Source: Gemmatimonadota bacterium
GTDB lineage: Bacteria > Gemmatimonadota > Gemmatimonadetes > Gemmatimonadales > Gemmatimonadaceae
Reading direction: 5' to 3'
Assembly (NCBI GenBank): GCA_016719105.1
Contig: JADKAQ010000025.1
Location: 61,101-125,100 of the forward strand
DNA: 64,000 nt
Shown: positions 18,660 to 28,218 of the stretch, piece by piece
Numbering within the stretch: position 1 is the first letter of the stretch
Layout: every line of letters begins with the position of its first letter
Position numbers and translations under genes: made by a program
The notes under the pieces: generated by a model
Seen by the model: the letters and a program-made list of their open reading frames with translations, nothing else
Databases searched by the model: none
What the model was told of the DNA's origin: nothing

Positions 18660-18688
18660 CGAGGGCGCGGCCACCGGCCGCGCCCTCG
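18660..18688. terminator. Bidirectional hairpin between DUF2721 and mscL
   Basis: A perfect 13-bp stem (CGAGGGCGCGGCC / GGCCGCGCCCTCG) with a 3-nt loop lies between convergent genes. On the minus strand it is followed by GTTGTTTCTCCC, so it works best as the terminator of mscL, and it can also stop transcription from the plus strand. Confidence 0.8.
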
Positions 18689-18735
18689 TCCCATCTGCAA
18701 CTGCAGCTGCCCAGACGCTGCTCGTCGCGACGCGC

Positions 18736-19119
18736 CTACAGCTGCGACGTGCAGTGTGCGCAACGCGTGGCCGCCGCCGGGATCGTGCTCACGCAGAACG
18801 GGCACGACTTGGTGGGCGGCGCCGGCGGTGCCGGCGGCTCGGGCTTCATGAACAGCTTGCCGATCTGCCACGCGATGAACGAGATGATCGCGAAGTTGAT
18901 GAAGACGCCGACGAAGTCGCCAACGCCGAACTTGATCGACCCCACATCCAGCGTGTACTTGCGCCAATCGCCATCCGGAAGCGCCGCCCCGATGATCGGC
19001 ATCAGGAAGTCGTCGCTCATCGCCTTCACGAGGCCACCCGCGGCACCGCCCACGATCACGGCCAACGCCAGCCCCACGACATTCGCCTTCTCAAGGAACT
19101 TCTTGAAGTCCTCCCACAT
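18736..19119 (-). CDS. mscL: MscL mechanosensitive channel with C-terminal zinc ribbon
   Basis: 127 residues from ATG 19119 (MWEDFKKFLEKANVVGLALAVIVG). The first helix has the glycine-rich VIVGGAAGGLVKAM pore pattern, followed by LMPIIGAAL and the second helix VGVFINFAIISFIAWQIGKLF. These define the large-conductance channel that opens under hypo-osmotic membrane tension. The usual charged C-terminal helix is replaced by a Pro-rich linker (PEPPAPPAPPT) and a zinc ribbon CPFC...CAHC, which is not part of standard MscL. An upstream extension to 19224 is unlikely to be translated. Confidence 0.92.
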   Translation of the reverse strand: MWEDFKKFLEKANVVGLALAVIVGGAAGGLVKAMSDDFLMPIIGAALPDGDWRKYTLDVGSIKFGVGDFVGVFINFAIISFIAWQIGKLFMKPEPPAPPAPPTKSCPFCVSTIPAAATRCAHCTSQL

Positions 19120-19319
19120 GGTGCACGTGCTCCGCCACTCGAGGTCGCCACCTAACGCGCCGAGGTGTTTGCGCGGGGGCAATGTGAGAAGTTTCTGAGA
19201 ATTCGGCAAGGGTCGCGCGCACATGCGCGCGCGCCGACGCGCGATGCGGGCGATTCACCGTGCCAACATCCTTCGTGGCGCGCGCGTGAAGGCGCCTTTC
19301 TCGTTTTAGGATCCGGCGT

Positions 19320-21812
19320 CTAGAAGCGCGCCTCGACGTAGAGGTCCAGGCGCATCTGCTTGCGCGGATAGATGCCGCGCGCGAGGTCGAGTCGCACGAG
19401 GCCATCGAGCACCGACGCCCCGATTCCCGCCCCGCTGATCGGGCGCCCCGGATGCTGCCAGTCAGCGCGCCGGCCGGCCCATCCCAAGTCGCCGAACACC
19501 ACGGGGCGCACCGCGCGCGCCGACAGCGCGAGCTCGCCCCGCGTGAGCCAGTAGGCCTCGCCACCCGTCACACCGCCAGCTGCACCGAGCTGTTGACCGC
19601 GCACGGTCTGCGCCCCGCCAAGGAAGAAGCCGCGCTGTGGCAACGGCGCGTTGGCACTCGTGCCACCGCCCACGGTGAGCGCCGCAGCCAGGCGTTCCCC
19701 CAACCCGCGGCTCACCGTCGCCTCACCCGCCACCCGCGCGTAGCCGCGCGACAGGCTCACGTCGACGCTGTCGAACGCCGCCCACCCGCCCTCGAGGCGC
19801 AGGTCGGAGAGCAGGCGCCACCCGCGTGGGTCGAGCCCCGCCGAGCGCTGGTCGCGCAGCGCAACGCCGGCGAGCGTCGCATCGACCGCCTGGATGTTCG
19901 GGGCGAACTCGCTCCCGCCGCCCAGGGCACGCGACAGGTTGAAGCGCGTCTCGTTGGCCACATCGGCATGACGCTCGACGAAGAGGCGCGTACTCGTCGC
20001 CCCACCGCGGTTGAGTCCGTTCGTCAGCTGCAAACCGGTGGTGCGGTAGTAGTACCCCTCGTCGCGCCCGTACAGCAGCGCCCCCAGCGACGCCCCGAAC
20101 GAGAGCGGCGACCCCCAGTCATCGTTGGCCACCGCCAGCTTGTGATAGCCCGCCACGCGCCACGTGGTGCGCCCGTTGGTGCGCGCCACGCCGAGTTCGG
20201 CGTTCGGCACCAGGTCGGCCACGCCAAGGCGCGCCGTGGCGTCCCACGAGTAGCCGCGCCCCAGCTGCTGCGTCGCCGTCGCCCCCAGCGACAGCCCTTC
20301 CACGCGGTTGAAGCGTGTGTGGCCCAGGCCGTACGAAAGACGCACCGGCATCGGCGCCCACACCGGCTGCAACGAGAAGTCGAGTTCCTTCAGGAGCGCG
20401 TCGCGCTCTCCGGCGCCGAAGAGCTGCTCCCCCGGCTCGTAGATCGACGGCGGCAGCTCCTTCGCGGTGGCGAGCACCGTGCTGTCGCACGGAATGCGAA
20501 CCGCCGTCACGAGCGAGTTCTCGTTGCGTGTCTCGACCCGCGTGTAGTAGCCCGTCCGGGCGCAGTCGTCGGTCCGCACCGTCGCCAGGCGCGCGCGGCG
20601 CGTCGAATCGGCTTCCACCAGCCTGGCGATCCGCTGCTTGCGCTGATCGGCCGTCAGCTCGCTCCACTTGAGCGAATCGCCGAAGAGGGAATCGCGCAGC
20701 TGGCGGCGCGTCATGAGCGCGGGAACGGTCGGCATGGAGTCGGTCCCGTTCACGCTCGCGTACTTGAACCCTTCCTCCATCTTGAACGGGATGCGCATGA
20801 ACGACGCGCGCGCCCACCCTTCGGCATACTGTGCACGCGGCAGCCAGAAGCGCCCGCCGTACAACCCGTACTCGATCGTCACCGCCTCGAGCTGCGCCTG
20901 CATCGGCGTCATCATCCCCTTCACCCAACCGGGGGGCTCGTCATCCGGATCCGGCTTCTCGCCGCGCGCCTTGGCCTCCTGCTTCTCGCGCGCCACCTCG
21001 TCGTCGACGATCCCCCAGATGTCGAGCGGCGCCGCCAGCCGATAGGCCGCACGCACGAGCTGCCCGGTCGAGACATCGAACCAGAACGACCCCACCGAGA
21101 GCTTCCACTCGGGGCGCCTCGGCTCGATGCGCAACTCGCGCAGGCGAATGGCCCGGCCATCCGGGAGGGTGATGGTCAGCGAGTCGCCGGTGGCGTACCG
21201 ATAGTACGCCTCGGCGCCTAACGCGATCGGATGGATCAACTCCCCCTCGTCCACCTCGGCGCGCGCCTGCCCTGAGCCGATCCAGAGTGCCTCGCGCCCC
21301 GGGTAGTACGGGATGGGCGTCGCCTCATCCATGTTCACCTCGCCCGCCTCCTGCTCGGCCGCGGGAAAGACCGAGCGCGCCCCCTTGAGGTCGACGTGTA
21401 CGCCGCCGCCGCGCGACCAGCGCACGCGCGACGCGTTCTCGGTCCGGAACAGGAGCCGGTCGCGCCCCATGGCACGGAACCCCATCCCCACCGAGAGACG
21501 CTGATACGCGCTCGCGTCGTAGTTGAGCAGCGCCGAGTCCTGGCGCAGTCGTGCCTCACGCGCCTGCAGGAGCAACGTCCGCGCGTCGTTGTCGAGAAAG
21601 GCCGACCGCTCGAGCTCGGGGGTCAGCGCAATACGCCGGGGAGCCCGCTTTTCCCGGTCGAGGCGCCGCTCCAGCGCCTCGTACCGGATCGAGTCGCGTC
21701 GCGCCTGAAGTCGCACACTGTCGGCCTTCGCCTTCTCGCTGGGTGCGCCCATGCGCACGGTGACTTCCTGAAAGGCGAGGGCGAGCGTGAGAACGGCCAG
21801 CATGTGCAACAC
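19320..21812 (-). CDS. Predicted outer-membrane beta-barrel protein
   Basis: 830 residues, no family recognised with certainty. The N-terminus is a short signal sequence (MLHMLAVLTLALAFQEV). A Lys/Arg-rich coiled-coil-prone region (KADSVRLQARRDSIRYEALERRL) follows, then a soluble domain of about 350 residues. The C-terminal third has alternating short strands with Gly-rich turns (LSYGLGHTRFNRVEGLSLGA, FFLGGAQTVRGQQLGAAGG). The last residue is Phe in LYVEARF, the usual barrel C-terminal signature recognised by BamA. The C-terminal barrel resembles the Omp85/surface-antigen style, which is inference. Confidence 0.7.
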   Translation of the reverse strand: MLHMLAVLTLALAFQEVTVRMGAPSEKAKADSVRLQARRDSIRYEALERRLDREKRAPRRIALTPELERSAFLDNDARTLLLQAREARLRQDSALLNYDASAYQRLSVGMGFRAMGRDRLLFRTENASRVRWSRGGGVHVDLKGARSVFPAAEQEAGEVNMDEATPIPYYPGREALWIGSGQARAEVDEGELIHPIALGAEAYYRYATGDSLTITLPDGRAIRLRELRIEPRRPEWKLSVGSFWFDVSTGQLVRAAYRLAAPLDIWGIVDDEVAREKQEAKARGEKPDPDDEPPGWVKGMMTPMQAQLEAVTIEYGLYGGRFWLPRAQYAEGWARASFMRIPFKMEEGFKYASVNGTDSMPTVPALMTRRQLRDSLFGDSLKWSELTADQRKQRIARLVEADSTRRARLATVRTDDCARTGYYTRVETRNENSLVTAVRIPCDSTVLATAKELPPSIYEPGEQLFGAGERDALLKELDFSLQPVWAPMPVRLSYGLGHTRFNRVEGLSLGATATQQLGRGYSWDATARLGVADLVPNAELGVARTNGRTTWRVAGYHKLAVANDDWGSPLSFGASLGALLYGRDEGYYYRTTGLQLTNGLNRGGATSTRLFVERHADVANETRFNLSRALGGGSEFAPNIQAVDATLAGVALRDQRSAGLDPRGWRLLSDLRLEGGWAAFDSVDVSLSRGYARVAGEATVSRGLGERLAAALTVGGGTSANAPLPQRGFFLGGAQTVRGQQLGAAGGVTGGEAYWLTRGELALSARAVRPVVFGDLGWAGRRADWQHPGRPISGAGIGASVLDGLVRLDLARGIYPRKQMRLDLYVEARF

Positions 21813-21839
21813 TCCGTGTCAGAAGAACCGTGCGAACTT

Positions 21840-23228
21840 CTACGACGCCTGGCCCGGAAGGTTTCGTGCGGAGTCGCCCGTCGTCGGCCCGGCCGGCGGC
21901 CGCCGGGGGGGGCGATCGACCCCCTTTCGCGACGCGACCGGTGTCGAGCCGCTGTGCTGACGCAGGAGAGTGAGTCTGGCGAGGAAGGCCGCCTGGGTGC
22001 GCGCCTCCTCACGCTCCGCGCTCGCGACGACGGCCATGACGAGCGCCACGAAGAGCGGGAGCGCCGCCATCGGCGGGCTCCAGGGGAAGGGCCGCTCGTC
22101 GCTCCCACGACTGGCCTCCAGTCGGTCGACGAGCGCCGGGAACCGGGTCTGCGTCCAGACCGTCGCGAGGATGACGAGGATCCCGAAGCCAGCAAGGAGG
22201 ATCGGGAACGAGAGATAGTCGCGGAAGACGTCCTCGGCGAGGAACCCCAGGTAGCCCAGGATGCCGAGGACCCCAACGAGCAGGAGCGTGCGACGACGCA
22301 CGTAGAGCGAGAGCGCGACCAGCCCGAGCGAGAGCAACGGGAGGAGGTGCTGCCAGGGGGAGTCGTCGGCGCGAACCCAGATCATGAGGTACGCGATGGC
22401 GGTGGTGATGAGCCCCGTCACCCAGAAGGCGTTGGCCACGTCGCCCACGGAAGGCCCCACGGTCGAGCCGTCAGCCGCAACCCGCGCACGTCGGGGCGCA
22501 CGGCGTTGCCACCGCTCCACGCGCTCGGCGACGAACAGGATGAACAAGCCTCCGCTCAGCATCATCCACCGTTCGAAGCCCAACGGTCCATCGTAGCCGC
22601 GCACGAGCTGGCTCAGGTGCAACCAGCTCCCCCAGAGCGCGACGGCGAGCGGCCACGTGACGGTGACGATCGGCCGTTGCCGCAGGACGACGAGCGCGGC
22701 GAGCATCGTCACCCCCTCGAGCACGAGCCACTGCCACCCCATCCACACGGTGTCGCGCAACAGCGGGTCGCGGCTCACGACGTCCGGCCAGCGCCCAGCG
22801 AGGGAGAGGAATGGCCACGCCACGAGCGGGGCCAGCGCGACCACGAGCATGGTGGCGACGTCGGCCGCGAGCGAAAAGCCGCTACGGCGCAGTCCGCGCG
22901 CGGCCAGGACGAGCACCGCGACATAGCCGAGCGCCACACCGAGCACCCCCCAAGGGCCGAGACGCGCCCAGCGATCAAGGAGGAACCAGCCGCAGGCGAA
23001 GACGACCAGCAGGGCGCCGACCGCGTATGCGACGGTCACGACCGACAGCGCGGATGCACGGGGGCGCGCCTCGTCGCCGACCGACGTGGCACGCGGTTCC
23101 GTGACGGACGGGGCGAGCGCGGCGAGCCGATCACGCTGCTGCGGCGTGATGATTCCGTCCTCGACGCCCCGAGCAAGCAGGCGGAGCACCTCGGCGTCAG
23201 GACGCGTCGACTCTGGAGGGACAGTCAT
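21840..23228 (-). CDS. DUF2157-like multi-pass membrane protein
   Basis: 462 residues from ATG 23228. The cytoplasmic N-terminus EVLRLLARGVEDGIITPQQRDRLAALA is the DUF2157-type domain. At least ten hydrophobic segments follow (for example VVTVAYAVGALLVVFACGWFLL and GVLGVALGYVAVLVLAARGL). There are no catalytic motifs, and the function is unknown. It lies 27 bp upstream of the outer-membrane barrel gene on the same strand, so the pair could be an operon. Confidence 0.7.
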   Translation of the reverse strand: MTVPPESTRPDAEVLRLLARGVEDGIITPQQRDRLAALAPSVTEPRATSVGDEARPRASALSVVTVAYAVGALLVVFACGWFLLDRWARLGPWGVLGVALGYVAVLVLAARGLRRSGFSLAADVATMLVVALAPLVAWPFLSLAGRWPDVVSRDPLLRDTVWMGWQWLVLEGVTMLAALVVLRQRPIVTVTWPLAVALWGSWLHLSQLVRGYDGPLGFERWMMLSGGLFILFVAERVERWQRRAPRRARVAADGSTVGPSVGDVANAFWVTGLITTAIAYLMIWVRADDSPWQHLLPLLSLGLVALSLYVRRRTLLLVGVLGILGYLGFLAEDVFRDYLSFPILLAGFGILVILATVWTQTRFPALVDRLEASRGSDERPFPWSPPMAALPLFVALVMAVVASAEREEARTQAAFLARLTLLRQHSGSTPVASRKGVDRPPRRPPAGPTTGDSARNLPGQAS

Positions 23229-23424
23229 CCCGGATAACAATGGCGTGCGCGCCACGCGAGATGCGTCGGCGCTGTCGTCACCTCCGTGCAATCTGCGCTA
23301 CTGCATCATGCGCGGGAATCCACCGAGCCCCGCCGAGGCGACAGGCGGCCGGGGGTGTCCCGACTTCTTGTCTTCTCGTCATCCGATCTTCTGCCCCTGA
23401 CGACGGGAGCCTAAACTCCCCTGT

Positions 23425-24360
23425 ATGCCCCCCTCCCCCCTCGCGCTCGACGTCCGGGCGCTGCAGAAGCGTTATGGCGACGTGGTCGCCGTCAACGGAC
23501 TCGACCTGCAGGTCCGCGCGGGCGAGTGCTTCGGCCTCCTGGGCCCCAACGGCGCCGGCAAGACGACGACCATCGAGATCTGCGAGGGGCTCCTCGAGCC
23601 CGATGGCGGCGACGTGGTCGTGCTGGGCCAGCGCTGGCAGACCGACGAGCACGCACTGCGCCAACGGCTCGGCGTTCAGCTGCAAGAATCGCAATTCGCC
23701 GACAAGCTCACGGTCGCCGAGACCGTGCGCCTCTTTCGTTCGTTCTACGCCAACGGGCCGACGGTCGAGGCGATCATCGAGCGGGTACAGCTCGAGGAGA
23801 AGCGCGATGCGCGGGTGAGCGCCCTTTCGGGGGGGCAGAAGCAGCGCCTGTCGGTGGCCTGCGCCCTGGCCGGCGATCCCGACCTCGTCTTCCTCGATGA
23901 ACCGACCACGGGGCTCGATCCGCAGTCGCGTCGCCAGCTCTGGGAGCTCGTCGAGCACCTGCGCGCCGGCGGCACGACCATCATGCTCACCACGCACTAC
24001 ATGGACGAAGCCGAACGCCTGTGCGACCGCATCGCCATCGTCGACCGCGGGCAGGTGATCGCCCTCGGCACGCCACGCGAACTGATTCGGTCGTTAGGCG
24101 CCGAGCAGGTGGTGGAATGCGCCGTGGGCGACGGCGAGACGCTCCCCGCCGACGAGGTGGCCGCCCTCCCGGGGGTGATCCGCGCCCGCAGCGACGGCGC
24201 GCTCCACACGCTGCAGGTCACCGCGGCCCACGAGACGATCCCGGCGCTCCTCGCCCTCATCGCCCGGCGCGCCCTCACGCTCACGGAGCTCCGCACCCAC
24301 TCGCCGACGCTCGAGGACGTCTTCGTCTCGCTCACCGGGCGCCACCTCAGGGAGGCATGA
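23425..24360 (+). CDS. ABC transporter ATP-binding protein (ABC-2 exporter)
   Basis: 311 residues. Walker A GPNGAGKTTT (about 40-49), Q-loop LQESQFADKLT, signature LSGGQKQRLSVA (134-145) and Walker B LVFLDEPTTGLDP (155-167) are intact, as is the switch His in TTHYMDEAERL. The C-terminal extension of about 90 residues is typical of the DrrA/NodI-like subfamily. It energises the membrane protein encoded 1 nt downstream. The cargo (drug, lipid or polysaccharide) cannot be told. Confidence 0.93.
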   Translation: MPPSPLALDVRALQKRYGDVVAVNGLDLQVRAGECFGLLGPNGAGKTTTIEICEGLLEPDGGDVVVLGQRWQTDEHALRQRLGVQLQESQFADKLTVAETVRLFRSFYANGPTVEAIIERVQLEEKRDARVSALSGGQKQRLSVACALAGDPDLVFLDEPTTGLDPQSRRQLWELVEHLRAGGTTIMLTTHYMDEAERLCDRIAIVDRGQVIALGTPRELIRSLGAEQVVECAVGDGETLPADEVAALPGVIRARSDGALHTLQVTAAHETIPALLALIARRALTLTELRTHSPTLEDVFVSLTGRHLREA

Positions 24361-24361
24361 G

Positions 24362-25474
24362 ATGAGTGCGACTCTCCCCCCGCCCGAGGCGACGGGCCAC
24401 CGCCCTGCACGCCGCGCGCCGGCCACGCCGGACCGCCCCCTCTCGCCGCTGGTGCAACTCACGCTCGCCCGCTTCCGGGAGTTCGTGCGCGAACCCGAGG
24501 CGGTCTTCTGGACCTTCGTCTTCCCGATCCTGATGGCGTCGGGGCTTGGGATCGCCTTCCGCTCGCGTCCCGCCGAAGTGGCCAAGGTCGCCGTGCTCGC
24601 GACGGCTCCGGGCGCCGACTCGCTCCGCACGGCGCTCGCCCGCGATTCGTCGCTGGCCGTCGAAGTCCTCGACGACACGGCGGCTACCACGGCGCTCCGC
24701 ATCGGACGCATCGCCCTCCTCATCGTCCCGCAGGACGGCGCCAATGCCGAGTACCGCTACGACGACGCGCGCACCGAGGCGCGGACCGCACGACTGCTCG
24801 TCGATCGCGCCCTGCAGCGCGCCGCCGGGCGACGCGATCCGGTCGCCGTGCGCGAGACGCTGGTGAGCGAGCCTGGCTCGCGCTACATCGATTTTGTCCT
24901 GCCGGGGCTCCTGGCGATGAACCTGATGGGCGGCGGCATCTGGGGACTCGGCTTCGGCATCGTCGACGCGCGACGCAAGAAGCTCCTCAAGCGCTTCCTC
25001 GCCACCCCCATGTCGCGCGCCGAGTACTTGCTGTCGTTCCTCCTCATGCGCCTGGTGATGATGGTCGTCGAGGTGGCGGTCGTCGCGGCCTTTGGCTCGC
25101 TCGTCTTCCAGGTGCCGATGCGCGGCTCGCTCTTCGTCTTCACCGCCATCTGCACACTCGGCACGTTGACCTTCGGGGCGCTTGGCCTGCTCATCGCCTC
25201 GCGAGCGCGTACGCTCGAGGGGGCGTCGGGGCTCATGAACTTCGTGATGCTCCCCATGTGGGTCGGCTCCGGCGTCTTCTTCGCCGCCACCAACTTCCCC
25301 GACGCGGTGCAACCGCTCGTGCAGGCACTGCCGCTCACCGCAGCCGTCGATGCCATGCGCGTCAACATGCTCCAGGGCGGGGGCTTCGCCGCCGTCGGCG
25401 GTGAACTGGCCATTCTCGCGGCGTGGCTCGTCGCCTGTTTCGCGGTCGCGCTCAAGATCTTCCGGTGGCGATGA
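24362..25474 (+). CDS. ABC-2 type transporter permease
   Basis: 370 residues starting one base after the ATPase stop, so clearly the same operon. The layout is one N-terminal helix (FWTFVFPILMASGLGIAF), a periplasmic domain of about 150 residues, then five helices from YIDFVLPGLLAMNLMGGGIWGLG to LAILAAWLVACFAVAL. The motif RRKKLLKRFLATPMSRAEYLLSFL is the usual ABC-2 coupling segment. It forms the membrane channel of the exporter. Confidence 0.9.
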   Translation: MSATLPPPEATGHRPARRAPATPDRPLSPLVQLTLARFREFVREPEAVFWTFVFPILMASGLGIAFRSRPAEVAKVAVLATAPGADSLRTALARDSSLAVEVLDDTAATTALRIGRIALLIVPQDGANAEYRYDDARTEARTARLLVDRALQRAAGRRDPVAVRETLVSEPGSRYIDFVLPGLLAMNLMGGGIWGLGFGIVDARRKKLLKRFLATPMSRAEYLLSFLLMRLVMMVVEVAVVAAFGSLVFQVPMRGSLFVFTAICTLGTLTFGALGLLIASRARTLEGASGLMNFVMLPMWVGSGVFFAATNFPDAVQPLVQALPLTAAVDAMRVNMLQGGGFAAVGGELAILAAWLVACFAVALKIFRWR

Positions 25475-26430
25475 CCGGCGCCCCCCGCTCGAAAGTCATC
25501 GCCGCCTTCGCCGCCGTCTACCTGCTCTGGGGCTCCACGTACCTGTTCATCAAGTACGCGGTGGCCTTCATTCCACCGTTAGGGATGGCCGGGGCCCGTT
25601 TTCTCATCGCCGGCGTCCTGCTGTACGCGTACGGCCGCTGGCGCGGCGCCGAGCGGCCGCGCGCCCTGCATTGGCGCTCCGCGGGACTGGTCGGCGTGAT
25701 GCTGATGACGTCGAACGCCGGGGTCGCCTGGTCGGAGCGCCGCATCCCCTCGGGCGTGGCGTCGCTCCTCGTCGCCATCACCCCGTGCTGGATGGTGCTC
25801 TTCGATTGGCTGGGTCACCGCGAACGACGGCCGAACGCGGGGGTCATCCTTGGCCTGCTGGCCGGGCTCGCCGGCGTTGCGATCCTCATCGGTCCGGGTG
25901 ACCTCATGGGCGGCGGCGGCGGGATCGATCCCGCTGGGGCGCTGTCGATCATTGGAGGAACGGCGGTGTGGGCCGCCGGCTCCCTCTACGCTCGCAAGGC
26001 GCCGCGCCCCACGTCACCGCAACTGCTGAGCGGGATGCAGATGATCTGTGGTGGCGGCGCGCTCACGGTCGTGTCGGCGCTCACGGGACAGTGGGACGGA
26101 TACTCGATCGCCGAGACGCCAGCGATCGCTTGGTGGTCATTCCTCTACCTGTTGACCTTCGGCTCGCTCATCGCTTTCTCGGCGTACATGTACCTGCTCA
26201 CCGTCTCCACCCCTGCGCGTGTCTCGACGTACGCGTACGTGAATCCGGTCGTCGCCGTGCTGCTGGGCTGGGCATTCGCCGGCGAGGTGCTGACACCGCG
26301 CATGATGGTGGCCTCCGCCGTGATCGTGGGCGCGGTGGCCTTGATCGTGAGCTTCGGGGCATCGGGACCGCCGCAGCAAGCGGCGCTCAAGACGGATGAG
26401 TTTCCCGTCGCGTCGACCGACGCCGCATAG
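25471..26430 (+). CDS. EamA-family (DMT superfamily) transporter
   Basis: 319 residues from the ATG at 25471, which overlaps the permease stop (ATGA), so translation is coupled. There are ten predicted helices in two EamA repeats; the first begins AAFAAVYLLWGSTYLFIKYAV and the second GALSIIGGTAVWAAGSLYARKA. This family exports metabolites, often amino acids or their analogues. Co-translation with an ABC exporter suggests a joint efflux role, which is inference. A longer frame from 25423 duplicates permease sequence and is rejected. Confidence 0.88.
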   Translation: MTGAPRSKVIAAFAAVYLLWGSTYLFIKYAVAFIPPLGMAGARFLIAGVLLYAYGRWRGAERPRALHWRSAGLVGVMLMTSNAGVAWSERRIPSGVASLLVAITPCWMVLFDWLGHRERRPNAGVILGLLAGLAGVAILIGPGDLMGGGGGIDPAGALSIIGGTAVWAAGSLYARKAPRPTSPQLLSGMQMICGGGALTVVSALTGQWDGYSIAETPAIAWWSFLYLLTFGSLIAFSAYMYLLTVSTPARVSTYAYVNPVVAVLLGWAFAGEVLTPRMMVASAVIVGAVALIVSFGASGPPQQAALKTDEFPVASTDAA

Positions 26431-26518
26431 CGCATGCAGTCACTCGCTCGTGTAGATTGGTCGATGTGACTGTGCTGGGCCGAGACCGTTCGGCAACCGT
26501 TGGACGCACCTCATCTGC

Positions 26519-26902
26519 ATGCAGAAGATTCTGGTCATCGAGGACGACGAGTCGCTCCGCACGTTGATGTCGCGGTCGCTCCGATCGAAGGGGTTCGAGG
26601 TCGTGACGGCGCGCGACGGCGGCGAGGGGATCGCCATGTGGGACTTCGAGCGACCCGACCTCGTCGTGACCGATCTCTACATGCCGAATGTCGATGGCAT
26701 CGAGGCGATCATGGCGCTGCGCGCGCGCCAGCCCGACATCCCGATCGTGGCCGTCTCGGGGGGTGATTCACGCGCCTCCTTTCTCGCGCTCGACTCGGCC
26801 GGCGATCTCGGGGCCACCGTCCTCCTGGCCAAGCCGTTCCTGCCGGACCAGCTCTACGAGGCGGTGGTGAAGGCGCTGTCGCATCCGCCAGGCGGCGCGT
26901 AG
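26519..26902 (+). CDS. Single-domain response regulator (CheY-like)
   Basis: 127 residues, only a receiver domain. The acidic pocket ILVIEDDES (Asp9, Asp10), the phospho-acceptor Asp52 in VVTDLYMPN, the Ser80 switch region VAVSGG and Lys105 in LLAKPF are present. There is no output domain, so it must act through protein-protein contact like CheY or Spo0F. No histidine kinase lies nearby. The 88 bp upstream may carry its promoter. Confidence 0.92.
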   Translation: MQKILVIEDDESLRTLMSRSLRSKGFEVVTARDGGEGIAMWDFERPDLVVTDLYMPNVDGIEAIMALRARQPDIPIVAVSGGDSRASFLALDSAGDLGATVLLAKPFLPDQLYEAVVKALSHPPGGA

Positions 26903-26904
26903 CC

Positions 26905-26933
26905 GGCGCGGCACCAACATCCGGGGCCGCGCC
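26905..26933. terminator. Hairpin between convergent response-regulator and DedA genes
   Basis: An 8-bp GC-rich stem (GGCGCGGC / GCCGCGCC) with a 13-nt loop starts just after the response-regulator stop. No T-run follows, so confidence is moderate. Confidence 0.45.
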
Positions 26934-26976
26934 CTCGAGTGACCCGTCTTCCCATCCGTGTGTTCCGGAGGGAGGC

Positions 26977-27603
26977 CTAGGGCGCGGGCGGCGCGGCCCC
27001 CTGCGCGGCGAGGCGTTGCCGCCGCCGGAGCCACCAGTACACCCCACCGCCTAACGCCACGAGCAGCAAGGCGATCGGCGTCTCGAAGCGGCGCACCTCG
27101 CCCACCAGCAACACCGCCGCCTCGCCAAAGACCCAGCCGAGCCCCGCGACGAGGGCCGCCCACACCACCGAGGCCACCGCGGTCCCCGTGAGGAAGATCC
27201 ACGGCGGGACGTGCGCGGCCCCGCACGCCAGCGGGAGCGCGATGCGACCGCCGAAGGCCACGCGCGCCAGGATCGTGCTGCGCCACGGACTCCAGCGCAT
27301 CGCACGCAGGAGCTTTTTCACGATCGGGGGCGACTTGCGGAGCTTGAGCCGCACCCACGCGGCGCGCCACCGCCCCACGAAGTACAGCACCGCCGAGAGG
27401 ACGAATACGCCGGTCGCGCAGGCCACGACGACGGCGGGGAATCGCAGGTGCCCCTGCTCCGCGGCGAATCCGCCCACCAGGGGGGCGAACTCCTCGGTGA
27501 GGATCGACGAGAAGCCTAACGTCACATACGCCCACCGCTCGCTCAGGTCGCTGAGCGAGAGAATGTCGAGCAGGGCCGGTGGGAGCTGGAGCACCAGCGA
27601 CAC
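26977..27603 (-). CDS. DedA/VTT-domain membrane protein
   Basis: 208 residues. Features of the DedA (SNARE-associated/VTT) family are the acidic SSILTEEFAPLVGGFAAEQG re-entrant segment, ATGVFVLSAVLYFVGRW, and the conserved Arg-Gly region ILARVAFGGRIALPLACGAAHVPPWIF. These proteins move undecaprenyl phosphate or phospholipids across the inner membrane in characterised cases. It starts 6 bp after the stop of the upstream lipoprotein gene, so the two form an operon. Confidence 0.8.
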   Translation of the reverse strand: MSLVLQLPPALLDILSLSDLSERWAYVTLGFSSILTEEFAPLVGGFAAEQGHLRFPAVVVACATGVFVLSAVLYFVGRWRAAWVRLKLRKSPPIVKKLLRAMRWSPWRSTILARVAFGGRIALPLACGAAHVPPWIFLTGTAVASVVWAALVAGLGWVFGEAAVLLVGEVRRFETPIALLLVALGGGVYWWLRRRQRLAAQGAAPPAP

Positions 27604-27609
27604 GCCCCC

Positions 27610-28218
27610 CTAGAGGCGCGCCTCCGCGGGAAAGGTGACGGCGATGTCGGTGAAGACCTTCTCCCCCACCTCCACGCGCTGGACCACCGCGCGAAAGCGC
27701 CCGCGTCCCTTGAGTTCCGGGACGAACGCCATGAACGTCGCCGTGTTGCCCACGGTCTCCCCCGTCTTCACGCTCCCCTTGGCAGCCAGCACCGTGTAGA
27801 CCTCCACGTTCCCCTCCATGAGGTCGAGCATCTTGAGGTCGATGCGGGGCTGCGTCAGTCGGACCGGTTCCTTCGTCGCGCCGTCGAGGACGTAGGCCGT
27901 CAGGATCGTGGTCGCCGTGTCGAGCACAAACTCGAGATGGTATGCACCGCCACCAAGGGCCACCAGCGTACCGCCGTGGGGCGGCTCGTCACTCGGGCGA
28001 CCGACGGCACCAGCGGCACCGGCTGCACCGGCTGCACCGGCACCAGGAGCGGCGACCGCTGAATCGGACGGTGCGGCGTCGCGGCCACCGGCGCAGGCCA
28101 CGAGCGACGACAGAAACACCAGCGCGAGCAGCGACGCCACAGGGACGCGCGACGCGATGCGCTGCAACAGGAGCGGCAAGAGCGGAGTGGTCGTGGGAGT
28201 GGTGTAGTGGGACAGCAT
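27610..28218 (-). CDS. Lipoprotein of unknown function
   Basis: 202 residues from ATG 28218, chosen so that the lipoprotein signal (VASLLALVFLSSLVAC) is near the N-terminus. A low-complexity Ala/Gly linker (APGAGAAGAAGAAGAVG) encoded by a CCGGCTGCA-like triplet repeat at about 28010-28050 follows. The mature domain has GGTLVALGGGAYHLEFVLDTATTILTAYVLDGATKEPV and a beta-rich C-terminus. The pattern His-Gly-Gly ... Glu-Phe-Val-Leu is like lipoproteins found next to metal efflux systems, but I do not assign a function. The efflux operon lies just upstream. Confidence 0.6.
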   Translation of the reverse strand: MLSHYTTPTTTPLLPLLLQRIASRVPVASLLALVFLSSLVACAGGRDAAPSDSAVAAPGAGAAGAAGAAGAVGRPSDEPPHGGTLVALGGGAYHLEFVLDTATTILTAYVLDGATKEPVRLTQPRIDLKMLDLMEGNVEVYTVLAAKGSVKTGETVGNTATFMAFVPELKGRGRFRAVVQRVEVGEKVFTDIAVTFPAEARL

